Source: Bacillota bacterium
GTDB lineage: Bacteria > Bacillota > Clostridia > Christensenellales > SZUA-584
Reading direction: 5' to 3'
DNA: 29,154 bases
NCBI GenBank assembly: GCA_023461435.1
Contig: JAEYLC010000015.1
Location: 1-29,154, forward strand
A program made the translations under genes and the position numbers. The notes beneath the pieces are model-generated. The model saw only the letters and a list, made by a program, of their open reading frames with translations. It ran no database searches and was not told where the DNA came from. Position 1 is the stretch's first letter; each line of letters opens with the position of its first letter. Of the stretch, positions 1-7,179 are shown in pieces.

Positions 1-79
1 GCACAGGCCTTATGCCGCCTTGCTCAGATCCGGTAACGGGGTTTAAATCCGCGTAAAATATATCTCCTCGCTCTATCAT
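1..79 (-). CDS. MazF/PemK-family mRNA interferase toxin, N-terminal part (cut by window edge)
   Basis: Read on the minus strand from the ATG at 79-77, the frame stays open to the window edge and gives 26 residues beginning MIERGDIFYADLNPV and continuing TGSEQGGIRPV. This is the N-terminal signature of MazF/PemK/EndoA endoribonucleases (RGD-hydrophobic-aDL-P-x-GSEQGG-RPV), which cleave single-stranded RNA at short sites. A purine-rich GGGGTGA lies just upstream of the start as a ribosome binding site. All three minus-strand frames between 80 and 180 contain stops, so no antitoxin gene directly precedes it. Its partner, if any, lies elsewhere. Only about a quarter of the expected protein (about 115 residues) is visible, so intactness is unknown. 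Confidence 0.8.
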   Translation of the reverse strand, partial: MIERGDIFYADLNPVTGSEQGGIRPV

Positions 80-165
80 ATTTCACCCCGCGTATGCTGT
101 TTTGGTTTCCCTTACTATCATATGAGCAGGGGAGCCGTTGTGTTAGCCCCTCTCAGACCAAAAAA

Positions 166-182
166 TTTTGACGGAGTCAAAA
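166..182. promoter_or_regulatory. Perfect 7-bp inverted repeat between the divergent MazF and PadR genes
   Basis: TTTTGAC, a three-base spacer GGA, then GTCAAAA. It lies in the divergent intergenic region about 60 bases upstream of the padR -35 element. It may be an operator or a small hairpin. No T-run supports a terminator. The rest of 80-243 shows no gene. Confidence 0.35.
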
Positions 183-243
183 CCATGCGCACGTAAGAAA
201 ATACTTAGGATGAGCAGCAGAATACATAAACTAAAAAAATACC

Positions 244-272
244 TTGACAGGTGAGGTAATTTGATATATGTT
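244..272 (+). promoter_or_regulatory. Candidate sigma-A promoter of the PadR-ABC operon
   Basis: A perfect -35 box TTGACA (244-249) is followed after 17 bases by TATGTT (267-272, 4 of 6 matches). An alternative TTATAC sits at 271-276 but with a long spacer. The AGGAGG ribosome binding site at 280-285 and the ATG at 293 follow directly, giving a very short 5' UTR. PadR proteins usually repress their own promoter, so autoregulation is likely. Confidence 0.5.
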
Positions 273-292
273 ATACACGAGGAGGCGATGTA

Positions 293-622
293 ATGACCGA
301 AAACAAAATTTCGTCCGATCTGCTAAGAGGGCACACGGACACGATGATATTAAAGCTGCTGCTCAGCGGTGACCAGTACGGCTATGAGATCACCAAGCTG
401 ATTTATCAGCACTCCGGCGGCGAGTATGAGCTCAAGGAAGCGACGATGTACTCAAGCCTGAAAAGGCTCGAAAGCGAGGGGTGCATCACATCGTACTGGG
501 GTGATGAAAACCAGGGCGGCAGGAGGAAATATTACAAGCTCACGGATAAAGGCAGGATGCTTTATACGGACAACAAACAAAACTGGGAGTACGCCAAGCG
601 CGTGCTCGACCAATTGCTATAA
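293..622 (+). CDS. PadR family transcriptional regulator (short form)
   Basis: A 109-residue protein with the PadR winged-helix fold: helix 1 around residues 8-25, a conserved YGYEITK turn at about 29-35, a recognition region containing LKEATMYSSLKRLESEG (about 47-63), and the beta-wing with GGRRKYYKLTDKG (about 75-87). It is a stand-alone DNA-binding domain (subfamily 1 length) without the long C-terminal helical domain. The start is fixed by AGGAGG seven bases upstream. It is the first gene of an operon with a pentapeptide-repeat protein and an ABC exporter. PadR regulators of this kind often respond to antibiotics or envelope stress and control adjacent exporters, so it most likely represses this operon. 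The ligand cannot be told from sequence. Confidence 0.92.
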   Translation: MTENKISSDLLRGHTDTMILKLLLSGDQYGYEITKLIYQHSGGEYELKEATMYSSLKRLESEGCITSYWGDENQGGRRKYYKLTDKGRMLYTDNKQNWEYAKRVLDQLL

Positions 623-639
623 GAAAGACGGGAAATAAA

Positions 640-1494
640 ATGAACGAAAAACTGACCAAATACATCGACGAGATATTCTCTCCGTACGAGGAGCTTCGGA
701 CCGTCAAAGATTTAAAGGAAGAGCTGCGGCACGATCTGCAGGAGCGTATGGACGACCTTGAAAAGCAGGGGATGAGCGATGAAGAGGCGCTCGCGGCCAC
801 GATCGATTCCATCGGCGATATTCAGCAGACCGTCGCCGATATTGCGGAGCAGTCGCGTGCCCTGCAGCGGATGGTGAACATCAATTTCTCCGCGTCGGAT
901 ATGCAGAACGCCGATTTGAAAAGCGTGACCGTACGCGGCGGGAAATTCTCAAGCAGCGCGCTCAAGGGGGCGGATTTCAGCGGCTCAGACCTCTCTGACA
1001 GCTCTTTTAAGGCGAGCGATTTAAGAAACGCAAAGTTTGACGGCGCCAATCTCACCGGTGCGAAGCTCAATATGAGCTCGCTGGAAAACGCAAGCTTTGT
1101 GGGCTGCAAGCTGCAGCGCGCGGACCTCAGCTCCTCAGATCTGCGCGGGGCGGTGTTTACCGGCGCTGACCTGACGGGCACCAAGCTCGCGAAGGTCGAT
1201 CTAAGATCCACCGTGTTTGAAAACTGTACCTTCAAAGGCACGGATTTCAACTGCTCGGATCTGCGGGGCGTGAAGTTCGACAATACTAATTTGACCGGCG
1301 TGAAGTTCGACATGGCGTCAATCGGCGGGGCTTCGTTCAAAAACGCTGTGCTCTTTGACGTGAGCTTTCATCATAACAGCAAAAAAGATGTTCAAAAAGC
1401 TGCCTTCGATGGCGCGAAAATGGATAAGCTCACGTATGCGGTACTCAAATGCTATGGCGCGGACCTCACAAACGTGACGCTGATGATGGGGTGA
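640..1494 (+). CDS. Pentapeptide-repeat protein with N-terminal PadR-associated helical (HAAS-like) domain
   Basis: 284 residues. Residues 1-75 are helical and charged (YIDEIF, LKEELRHDLQERMDDL, SDEEALAATIDSIGDI), resembling the small helical domain (HAAS/DUF1700-like) seen in proteins encoded beside PadR regulators. From about residue 80 to 275 the sequence is built of A(D/N)LXX-type pentapeptides (ADFSGSDLSDSSF, ANLTGAKLN, ADLTGTKL), which fold into a right-handed quadrilateral beta-helix. No membrane segment or signal peptide is seen, so it is probably cytoplasmic. The gap to padR is 17 bases and the ABC ATPase starts four bases after the stop, so it belongs to the operon. Some pentapeptide-repeat proteins mimic DNA and protect gyrase, so a self-protection or sensing role beside the exporter is possible, but this is inference. 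Confidence 0.85.
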   Translation: MNEKLTKYIDEIFSPYEELRTVKDLKEELRHDLQERMDDLEKQGMSDEEALAATIDSIGDIQQTVADIAEQSRALQRMVNINFSASDMQNADLKSVTVRGGKFSSSALKGADFSGSDLSDSSFKASDLRNAKFDGANLTGAKLNMSSLENASFVGCKLQRADLSSSDLRGAVFTGADLTGTKLAKVDLRSTVFENCTFKGTDFNCSDLRGVKFDNTNLTGVKFDMASIGGASFKNAVLFDVSFHHNSKKDVQKAAFDGAKMDKLTYAVLKCYGADLTNVTLMMG

Positions 1495-1498
1495 CGTT

Positions 1499-2440
1499 AT
1501 GAACGAAAATGCGATTGAGATGAAAGGCCTTGAGAAATCGTTTAAAAACGTGAAGGTGCTGCGCGGCATCGATCTGACCGTGAAGCGGGGCAGCATTTTC
1601 GCGCTGCTCGGCTCAAACGGCGCGGGCAAAACGACAACGATCCGCATACTAAGCACGCTGCTCAAGGCCGATAAGGGCGAGGTAAAGGTATGCGGCTATG
1701 ATGTGCAGCGTCAACCGGAGCGGGTGCGCGAGGCCATCAGCCTCACGGGCCAGAATGCCGCGGTCGACAACGTGCTGACGGGGCGTGAAAACCTGCGCAT
1801 GATCGGCAAACTGCGCCACTTGAGCGACGCGAAGCAGCAGGCTGACACATTGCTCGAGCGCTTTGATCTGACGGAAGCCGCCGACCGCAAGGTGGCGTCG
1901 TATTCGGGCGGTATGCGCAGGCGTCTTGACCTCGCGATGGGTCTGCTCGGAACGCCGTCGCTCATGTTTCTCGATGAGCCGACGACGGGACTCGATCCGC
2001 AGAGCCGCATCGCAATGTGGAACATCATCAAAGGCCTCGGCGCGGGCGGCACCACGGTGTTTTTAACCACGCAGTATCTCGAGGAGGCCGAGCAGCTTGC
2101 GGATCATATCGCGATACTCGACAAGGGCGAGATCGTGGCACAGGGAAGCGCCGATGAGCTTAAAAAAATGCTGCCGCACAGCCACATAGAGCTGAAATTT
2201 TTAAGCGGCGAAGACATGCGGGCGGCAAAGGCGCTGCTGAGCGGGTTTGAAACGTCCGACGACGAACAGAACCTCGCGCTTTCGGTGAAAACGGACGGCG
2301 GCATTAAAGACGTCACAAAGGTTTTGAGCCTGCTTGAAAACGCGGTGACGGTGACGGAATTCGCGCTCAGGCAGCCCACGCTTGAGGACGTGTTCTTAAG
2401 CATCGTGGAAAATGAGAAAAACGAAGAGGAGGCGGTGTAA
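1499..2440 (+). CDS. ABC transporter ATP-binding protein, DrrA-like
   Basis: A 313-residue cytoplasmic ATPase that would power export by the permease encoded next. Motifs: Walker A GSNGAGKT (38-45), Q-loop Q85, signature SGGMR (136-140), Walker B LMFLDE (155-160) and D-loop GLDPQSR. The H-loop position holds glutamine (TTQYLEEAE, Q192) instead of histidine, a substitution typical of the daunorubicin-resistance DrrA group. Residues beyond about 225 form a DrrA-type C-terminal extension that usually contacts the permease. The ribosome binding site is weak (GGGGTG next to the upstream stop), which suggests translation coupled to the pentapeptide-repeat gene. The substrate is unknown; hydrophobic drugs, peptides or lipids are typical for the family. 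Confidence 0.93.
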   Translation: MNENAIEMKGLEKSFKNVKVLRGIDLTVKRGSIFALLGSNGAGKTTTIRILSTLLKADKGEVKVCGYDVQRQPERVREAISLTGQNAAVDNVLTGRENLRMIGKLRHLSDAKQQADTLLERFDLTEAADRKVASYSGGMRRRLDLAMGLLGTPSLMFLDEPTTGLDPQSRIAMWNIIKGLGAGGTTVFLTTQYLEEAEQLADHIAILDKGEIVAQGSADELKKMLPHSHIELKFLSGEDMRAAKALLSGFETSDDEQNLALSVKTDGGIKDVTKVLSLLENAVTVTEFALRQPTLEDVFLSIVENEKNEEEAV

Positions 2441-2441
2441 T

Positions 2442-3212
2442 ATGATGACACATATCAAACGCTATTTCAGTGATACGGCGGTGATGAGCGGCCGCGTGCT
2501 GCGCCACACGTTTCGGAGCATGGACACGCTGATCTCGGTGATCATCATGCCGGTGCTGATCATGCTGATGTTCGTGTATGTGCTGGGCGGCGCGATGAAA
2601 CCCGGTTCCATAGACTATGTGAACTATGTGGTGCCGGGCATTGTGATGTTTACGATACTCAGCGTGGTCGCTTATACCGCTTTTCGAATCAACAACGATA
2701 TATCGGGCGGGATGTTCGACCGGTTTCACTCGATGCCCGTTTCCAAATCGGCGGTGCTCGGCGGGCATGTGGTCACATCGGTTATATTCAGCGCCGTATC
2801 CGCAGTTGTGGTGCTCATTGTCGCGTTTCTGATCGGCTTTCGTCCCGAGGCGGGCATACTCGGGTGGCTCGGTGCCATCGGTTTGATGCTGCTTTTTTCG
2901 CTGGGGCTCACATGGGTTTCGGCCACCTGCGGGCTGATCGCAAACAGCGCAGAAGGCTCGTCCGCGTTCGCCTATCCGATACTCGGTCTGCTGTTTATCA
3001 GCTCGGCCTTCGCGCCGACGGAATCCATGCCCGCTGTGGTGCGCGCTTTCGCCGAGAATCAGCCGATGACGCCGATCATCGAAGCGGTGCGTTCGCTGCT
3101 GATGAACGAGCCCGTGCGGGACAGCGGATGGATCGCGATGCTCTGGTGCGTGGGTATATGGATCGTGTTCTACGCGCTCGCGATGCGCGCCTACAAGCGC
3201 AAACGCGCTTAA
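2442..3212 (+). CDS. ABC-2 type permease, DrrB-like
   Basis: 256 residues with about six membrane segments: residues 22-45 (VIIMPVLIMLMFVYVLGG), about 55-80, 100-130, 135-160, 165-190 and 225-245. There is an amphipathic N-terminus and the ABC-2 signature region in the second half (LGLLFISSAFAPTESMP, followed by NQPMTPIIEAVRSLL, typical of DrrB/ABC-2 exporters). The open frame extends ten codons further upstream, but GAGGAGG ahead of the ATG at 2442 fixes the start just past the ATPase stop (2438-2440). With one ATPase and one permease, the transporter probably works as a dimer of each. It ends the operon; no good rho-independent terminator follows, only a dispersed repeat. Confidence 0.93.
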   Translation: MMTHIKRYFSDTAVMSGRVLRHTFRSMDTLISVIIMPVLIMLMFVYVLGGAMKPGSIDYVNYVVPGIVMFTILSVVAYTAFRINNDISGGMFDRFHSMPVSKSAVLGGHVVTSVIFSAVSAVVVLIVAFLIGFRPEAGILGWLGAIGLMLLFSLGLTWVSATCGLIANSAEGSSAFAYPILGLLFISSAFAPTESMPAVVRAFAENQPMTPIIEAVRSLLMNEPVRDSGWIAMLWCVGIWIVFYALAMRAYKRKRA

Positions 3213-3266
3213 AGCCTCTATGAGGGGGCTCACCGTCAAGCGGCTGTTATAAAAACCTCGAACCCT

Positions 3267-3334
3267 AGCTCCCTCTTTGACTACCCCGAGGGGTGGAATG
3301 GGGGCTGTCACCGATAGGTGACTGGGGGGAGTTT
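3267..3334. repeat. Dispersed palindromic intergenic repeat, copy 1
   Basis: Begins with AGCTCCCTCTTTGA and ends with TGACTGGGGGGAGTTT, which are imperfect inverted complements. Inside lie two further palindromes: CCCC-GA-GGGG (3284-3293) and GTCACC-GATA-GGTGAC (3307-3322). Elements of this form, with gene-distal position and no coding capacity, are scattered in many Clostridia genomes. It lies between convergent genes. The rest of 3213-3435 shows no gene. At 3388 a TGTAGGG segment resembles the start of the repeat near 18,806. Confidence 0.6.
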
Positions 3335-3435
3335 AAACTGGAGGTACAGACGAAATCTTGAAAGACATGATGTTGCGGCGAAAATACTGTAGGGCGCGAT
3401 TTCCCAAGAGCGCAATCTAAATTTGCATAAGCATA

Positions 3436-4221
3436 TTATTTCAACAGCTCAGCCGCATTTCTGTATAGTATGGCTTCCTTGTCCTCCAGCGGCAGATCAA
3501 GCCCCATGATCGTTCGAATATCATCGTCGGCGCGTTTCCACGGCGAATCCGAACCGAACAGCACCCTGTCAGCGCCGTGCTTTTTGATCATGCGCGTCAT
3601 GCCGTCGTCCCGCAGCACATAGTGCGAATATGAGGTATCGATGTAAAGCGGCAGGCCGAGCAGCACCTCCTCCACATCGCGCCAAAGCGCATGTCCGCCC
3701 ATATGCGCGGCCACCAGCGTGATGCCGGGAACGTTTTCGATGATGCGCCGGATCATGAGCGGGGTGCACCGTATGGGCGCGGGCATCCCGATGTCCCAGC
3801 CCGCGTGCAGCATCACGATGAGCCCCAAATCACGCATGGCTTCATAAAGCGGCATCATCTTCGGATCATCCACGTAGAAGCCCTGATAATCGGGGTGAAA
3901 TTTGACGCCCTTTATGCCGTCCGCTTTGAGCTTTTGCGCGGCGGCTAAAGAATTCGGGTCGTCCGGGTGCAGCGAGCCGAAAAAGACGGCCTTTTCATTC
4001 ATATTGTTTTTGGCCCATTCGTTGATGACGGCGACCTGCGATGGCTTTGTCGCCACGGGCTGCACCACAAACCGGTCCACGCCGCATTCGGCCATGAAAG
4101 CGGTTAATCCGCCGAGCGTCCCGTTGTGCAAGGCTTTGATGTTCGCGTTTTTTTCCAGCGTGGCGACCGCGGCAGGCGCAAGGGAGTCCACAAAGCAGTG
4201 GGTGTGAAAATCAATAACCAT
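3436..4221 (-). CDS. Amidohydrolase family 2 (TIM-barrel metal-dependent hydrolase)
   Basis: 261 residues counted from the ATG at 4221. Amidohydrolase-2 motifs in order: DFHTH (H6 and H8, metal ligands), KFHPD (107-111), MLHAGWD (H139), AAHMGG (H173) and LFGSDSPW (D225, the barrel-end catalytic Asp). Family members act as decarboxylases or hydrolases of cyclic or aromatic carboxylates; the substrate here is not evident. The frame opens five codons earlier (ATG at 4236), but that ATG has no ribosome binding site, while GGAG sits nine bases before the 4221 ATG, so the internal start was chosen. It runs in the same direction as the ATC-hydrolase-like gene upstream, but an 85-base gap leaves co-transcription open. 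Confidence 0.88.
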   Translation of the reverse strand: MVIDFHTHCFVDSLAPAAVATLEKNANIKALHNGTLGGLTAFMAECGVDRFVVQPVATKPSQVAVINEWAKNNMNEKAVFFGSLHPDDPNSLAAAQKLKADGIKGVKFHPDYQGFYVDDPKMMPLYEAMRDLGLIVMLHAGWDIGMPAPIRCTPLMIRRIIENVPGITLVAAHMGGHALWRDVEEVLLGLPLYIDTSYSHYVLRDDGMTRMIKKHGADRVLFGSDSPWKRADDDIRTIMGLDLPLEDKEAILYRNAAELLK

Positions 4222-4306
4222 TCTTCCGTTCTCCATGTGTATGATGCAATTATTTTACACCACTCTGAGAGGTTTTGAAAGCCAGTTATGTTTTTTGAGG
4301 CGCAAG

Positions 4307-4930
4307 TCAGTTCTGCGTGTATGCCTTTCCGTTGTAAAAATGAAAATCACACAGGCTCTGCCCTTTTGCCAAAGTGGAAGAGCGTTCAAATATGATTTTG
4401 GGGTGGTATCCTGAAAAAGCCGTATCGTCGTTGGCGCAGAAAACAGTACACACCTCGGGACAGTGATACTTTTTGGTCGTTTCAAAATAAACGCAGCTTG
4501 TGAAGTCGACATGAATTTCTTTATTATCATATTTTCTCCAGACGACGTTCCAGCCGTCCTTTGGATATTGCTTTTGTATGACCTGTTTGCAGAAATGCTT
4601 GAAGATCTGAAATGTGAAAGGTATTTTCTTCAGTCTGCTGTTTTGTTCTTTGGCCTTTTTTGCCGCAATCTGCACGAAAGCGAGCGTGTGATCATAGGCG
4701 CTCGGCATGGTCAATTTATTTTCTTTCAGTGCGAGGTACATCGCTATGGTGGGAAGCATGTTGTCTGCCATATGGCTTCTAATGACTTTGGATGTTTCAG
4801 CGGGAATTTCGCCGACCATACTCTCAAGCTTTTTGTCAGCCTGCAGGAATATGCTCATGCCTTCGTCTTCTCCGAACCGTTTTGTACATTCATCTTTAAA
4901 GTAGCTGAACTGCGTATTGCTGAACCCCAT
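4307..4930 (-). CDS. L-2-amino-thiazoline-4-carboxylic acid hydrolase-like protein
   Basis: 207 residues. The C-terminal half carries the cysteine-rich pattern of the L-2-amino-thiazoline-4-carboxylate (ATC) hydrolase family: HVDFTSCVYFETTKKY, CPEVCTVFCANDD and IIFERSSTLAKGQSLCDFHF. The founding member opens ATC to S-carbamoyl-cysteine in bacterial cysteine production, but most relatives are uncharacterised. The N-terminal half (1-120) is helical. No signal peptide or membrane segment is seen. The start is supported by AGGGGTG eight bases ahead of the ATG. No S-carbamoyl-cysteine hydrolase is next to it, so the ATC reaction is unproven; a broader role for this family with another small substrate is equally possible. 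Confidence 0.75.
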   Translation of the reverse strand: MGFSNTQFSYFKDECTKRFGEDEGMSIFLQADKKLESMVGEIPAETSKVIRSHMADNMLPTIAMYLALKENKLTMPSAYDHTLAFVQIAAKKAKEQNSRLKKIPFTFQIFKHFCKQVIQKQYPKDGWNVVWRKYDNKEIHVDFTSCVYFETTKKYHCPEVCTVFCANDDTAFSGYHPKIIFERSSTLAKGQSLCDFHFYNGKAYTQN

Positions 4931-5079
4931 GTATCCACCCCTTTCGTATCAAATGAAAAAATGCATATCCGTTATTGCGGCACTATTTTACAGCCATGTT
5001 ATTGTATCTGTCAATTGAATGGACATGTGGCTGCAATAAATGAGTGATATTAAGATGCTTGTAATATATAAATGGGGAT

Positions 5080-5111
5080 AAAAAAGCTGCCCGAAAAATT
5101 CTGGGCAGCTT
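5080..5111 (-). terminator. Rho-independent terminator of ytxC-like gene
   Basis: Perfect 9-bp stem AAGCTGCCC (5084-5092) / GGGCAGCTT (5103-5111) with a 10-base loop, followed on the minus strand by TTTTTAT. The stem overlaps the TAA stop codon of the gene. Confidence 0.85.
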
Positions 5112-5937
5112 ATATCATGTCTTCGGAGAACTCTACGCGCTGGCCAAACACATCCTTGATGGTTTCTATGATGCGCGCGTCAATAAAACGCTCCTTATTA
5201 TGAACGATAATGGACAGCGGCGCCATGTTCACAAGGGCGCTTAAGAGAGCGTCGTCTTTATCCATGCTCTGGCTTGAATACTGGCACTTCAAAAGGCAAA
5301 GCCGGTCGTCCAGCAGCAAATACTGGCCGTTGCCGTCCACGCATATGTGAACCTTGCGCACACGCGGTATCCTGATCTTGACAAAAAGCCGCAGAATTTC
5401 AACGAACTCCACGTATTCGCGTTTTCTGACGTATTCCTCCACGCACAGCGCGAGCTCCTTTTCCCATGTTTCAAGGTAATCCTTCATGCGAAAGCGCATG
5501 AAACCTTCGAGCATCACCGTGTCCGCTTCATTTTGAGCGAGCATGTCTGAAAGACGCTGCTTGACATCGATCTTGCACATCGCGACCTCGTTTTTCTGCC
5601 CCGAGGTGCCGTACCAAAGCCTCTTTAGGGCCTTGACGAGTATGTCGCACTGCTCTTTTTCAGAGAGAAAATAATAGTCCTGCTTTAAGAGCTTCACCAT
5701 ATGGCGTATCTGCAGGTTTTCCACGATGATGTCGGCGAGTATCGCGCACAGCATTGTGCGCTCTTTATCGGCGCTGTGCTCACAATCGGAAAGACAGACA
5801 CTCGCAATGCGCCCGTCTGATCCGTCCATCTCATTTATGCTAACCATGCAGCCCTGCCGCATTGCGTCGTGCATCCTGTTCGTGATGAGCGGCGCGAGTT
5901 CGAGGCCCTGGTCTTCAATTCCAATTACGATATCCAT
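5110..5937 (-). CDS. ytxC: Putative sporulation protein YtxC
   Basis: 275 residues, close to the length of YtxC of endospore formers. The recognisable part is the C-terminal half: EGFMRFRMKDYLETWE (about 144-159), YVEFVEILRLFVKIRIPRV (about 175-193), HICVDGNGQYLLLDD (about 197-211), a LLSALVNMAPLSIIVHN segment (about 230-246) and the ending ETIKDVFGQRVEF. Its biochemical role is unknown. The family is tied to sporulation by its phylogenetic distribution and expression in Bacillus. AAGGGTGA precedes the ATG as ribosome binding site. It is a single-gene unit with its own terminator. Together with the SpoIID-domain protein it suggests a spore-forming lineage. Confidence 0.82.
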   Translation of the reverse strand: MDIVIGIEDQGLELAPLITNRMHDAMRQGCMVSINEMDGSDGRIASVCLSDCEHSADKERTMLCAILADIIVENLQIRHMVKLLKQDYYFLSEKEQCDILVKALKRLWYGTSGQKNEVAMCKIDVKQRLSDMLAQNEADTVMLEGFMRFRMKDYLETWEKELALCVEEYVRKREYVEFVEILRLFVKIRIPRVRKVHICVDGNGQYLLLDDRLCLLKCQYSSQSMDKDDALLSALVNMAPLSIIVHNKERFIDARIIETIKDVFGQRVEFSEDMI

Positions 5938-6129
5938 TCACGTCACCCTTTTTTTCGGTTCTATATAATTTATGCCGTGTTGAAATAAACGTTTCTCACA
6001 TTAATGTTTGCTTCAAAAGAAAAATACTCTCGTTGTAATTTTTGTAATTTGAAAAAGCTTGGCTTTTGCGATGGTATTGCTGTATTCATGGCTTAAGGAA
6101 TGGAATCACAGGGCTGACGCCGTGAGGCT

Positions 6130-6158
6130 TTTACAGGCTATCATAACCGATATTTAAT
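6130..6158 (+). promoter_or_regulatory. Candidate promoter of the second ABC operon, in the 5938-6240 gap
   Basis: TTTACA (6130-6135), 17 bases, TTTAAT (6153-6158): five of six matches in each box. A second possibility is TTGCGC (6168-6173), 18 bases, TATCAT (6192-6197). The remainder of the 303-base divergent gap to the ytxC-like gene is AT-rich and shows no gene. AAGGAGG at 6229-6235 is the ribosome binding site of the ATPase gene. Confidence 0.45.
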
Positions 6159-6240
6159 CTGGATCAATTGCGCACGCAGAACGCGATATGGTATCATAAA
6201 ACAGACATGGAATCATTTATATCGGTATAAGGAGGACAAT

Positions 6241-7176
6241 ATGGCGCTTCTCGAGATTCAGGAGCTCAAAAAATACTTTAAAAACATCAAAGCGGTGGAC
6301 GGTATTTCCTTCAGCGTGGAGAAGGGCGACATTTTCGGGCTGCTGGGCCCGAACGGGGCGGGCAAATCGACGACAATTTCGATGATCGCGACGCTGGCCG
6401 CACCCGATGGAGGAAGCATCCGGTTCAAGGGTGAAGACATCGTGAAAACCCCGCGGGCGATACAGCAGAGCCTCGGGCTCGTGCCGCAGGAGATCGCGCT
6501 GTACCCGAACCTGACCGGCATTGAAAACCTGCAGTTCTGGGGGCGCGCGTACGGGCTTTCGGGCGCGGCGCTCAAAAAGCGCATCGATGAGGTGTCCGAG
6601 GTGATCGGCATCACCGAAAGGCTCAAGGACCGCGTGAAAAAATACTCGGGCGGCATGCAGCGGCGGCTCAACATCGGCGCCGCACTGCTGCATAACCCCG
6701 AATTCATCATCATGGACGAACCGACGGTGGGTATCGACCCGCAGTCGCGCAACCACATACTCGATACCGTGAAAGCGCTGGCCGGTCAGGGCGCGACGAT
6801 CATCTACACGAGCCACTACATGGAAGAGGTGGAGATGCTCTGCGACCGCGTGTGCATCATGGACGAGGGCAAAATCATCGCGGCGGGCACGAAGGACGAG
6901 ATCACGTCATCTCTCGGCGGCGGCTGTGAGCTGAGCCTTAAGCTATCAAAGCCCGACGCGGCGCTGTGCGCCAAGCTTTCGGCGCTTCCTGAGGTGAAAA
7001 AGCTCAGCGCCGAGGAGGATGTGGTGCTCATCGTCGCGGACGACGCCGACAAGGCGGCGCGCGCCGTGCTCGATACGGTGAGCAAAAGCAGCGCCTCGCT
7101 GCTCTCGTTTGATACGAAGAAGCCGAGCCTCGAAACGGTGTTCTTGAATCTGACGGGCCGCGCGCTGAGGGACTGA
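6241..7176 (+). CDS. ABC transporter ATP-binding protein (ABC-2 exporter family)
   Basis: 311-residue ATPase with all canonical motifs: Walker A GPNGAGKS (36-43), Q-loop Q83 (LVPQE), signature SGGMQ (136-140), Walker B FIIMDE (155-160), D-loop GIDPQSR, and a true H-loop histidine H192 (TSHYMEEVE), unlike the DrrA-like paralog at 1499. The C-terminal 80 residues form the extension found in multidrug/lantibiotic-type ATPases. AAGGAGG lies five bases before the ATG. It is the first gene of a six-gene operon with two permeases, so the exporter is probably one ATPase dimer with a permease heterodimer, as in Nat/Yhh/Lin-type systems. Substrate unknown. Confidence 0.94.
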   Translation: MALLEIQELKKYFKNIKAVDGISFSVEKGDIFGLLGPNGAGKSTTISMIATLAAPDGGSIRFKGEDIVKTPRAIQQSLGLVPQEIALYPNLTGIENLQFWGRAYGLSGAALKKRIDEVSEVIGITERLKDRVKKYSGGMQRRLNIGAALLHNPEFIIMDEPTVGIDPQSRNHILDTVKALAGQGATIIYTSHYMEEVEMLCDRVCIMDEGKIIAAGTKDEITSSLGGGCELSLKLSKPDAALCAKLSALPEVKKLSAEEDVVLIVADDADKAARAVLDTVSKSSASLLSFDTKKPSLETVFLNLTGRALRD

Positions 7177-7179
7177 GCC

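Noticed and set aside
2367..3311. Long open frame on the minus strand (314 codons) opposite the DrrB-like permease
   Set aside because: Very rich in His and Arg, no recognisable domain, no ribosome binding site, and it lies opposite a clear permease gene: a shadow of high-GC coding sequence.
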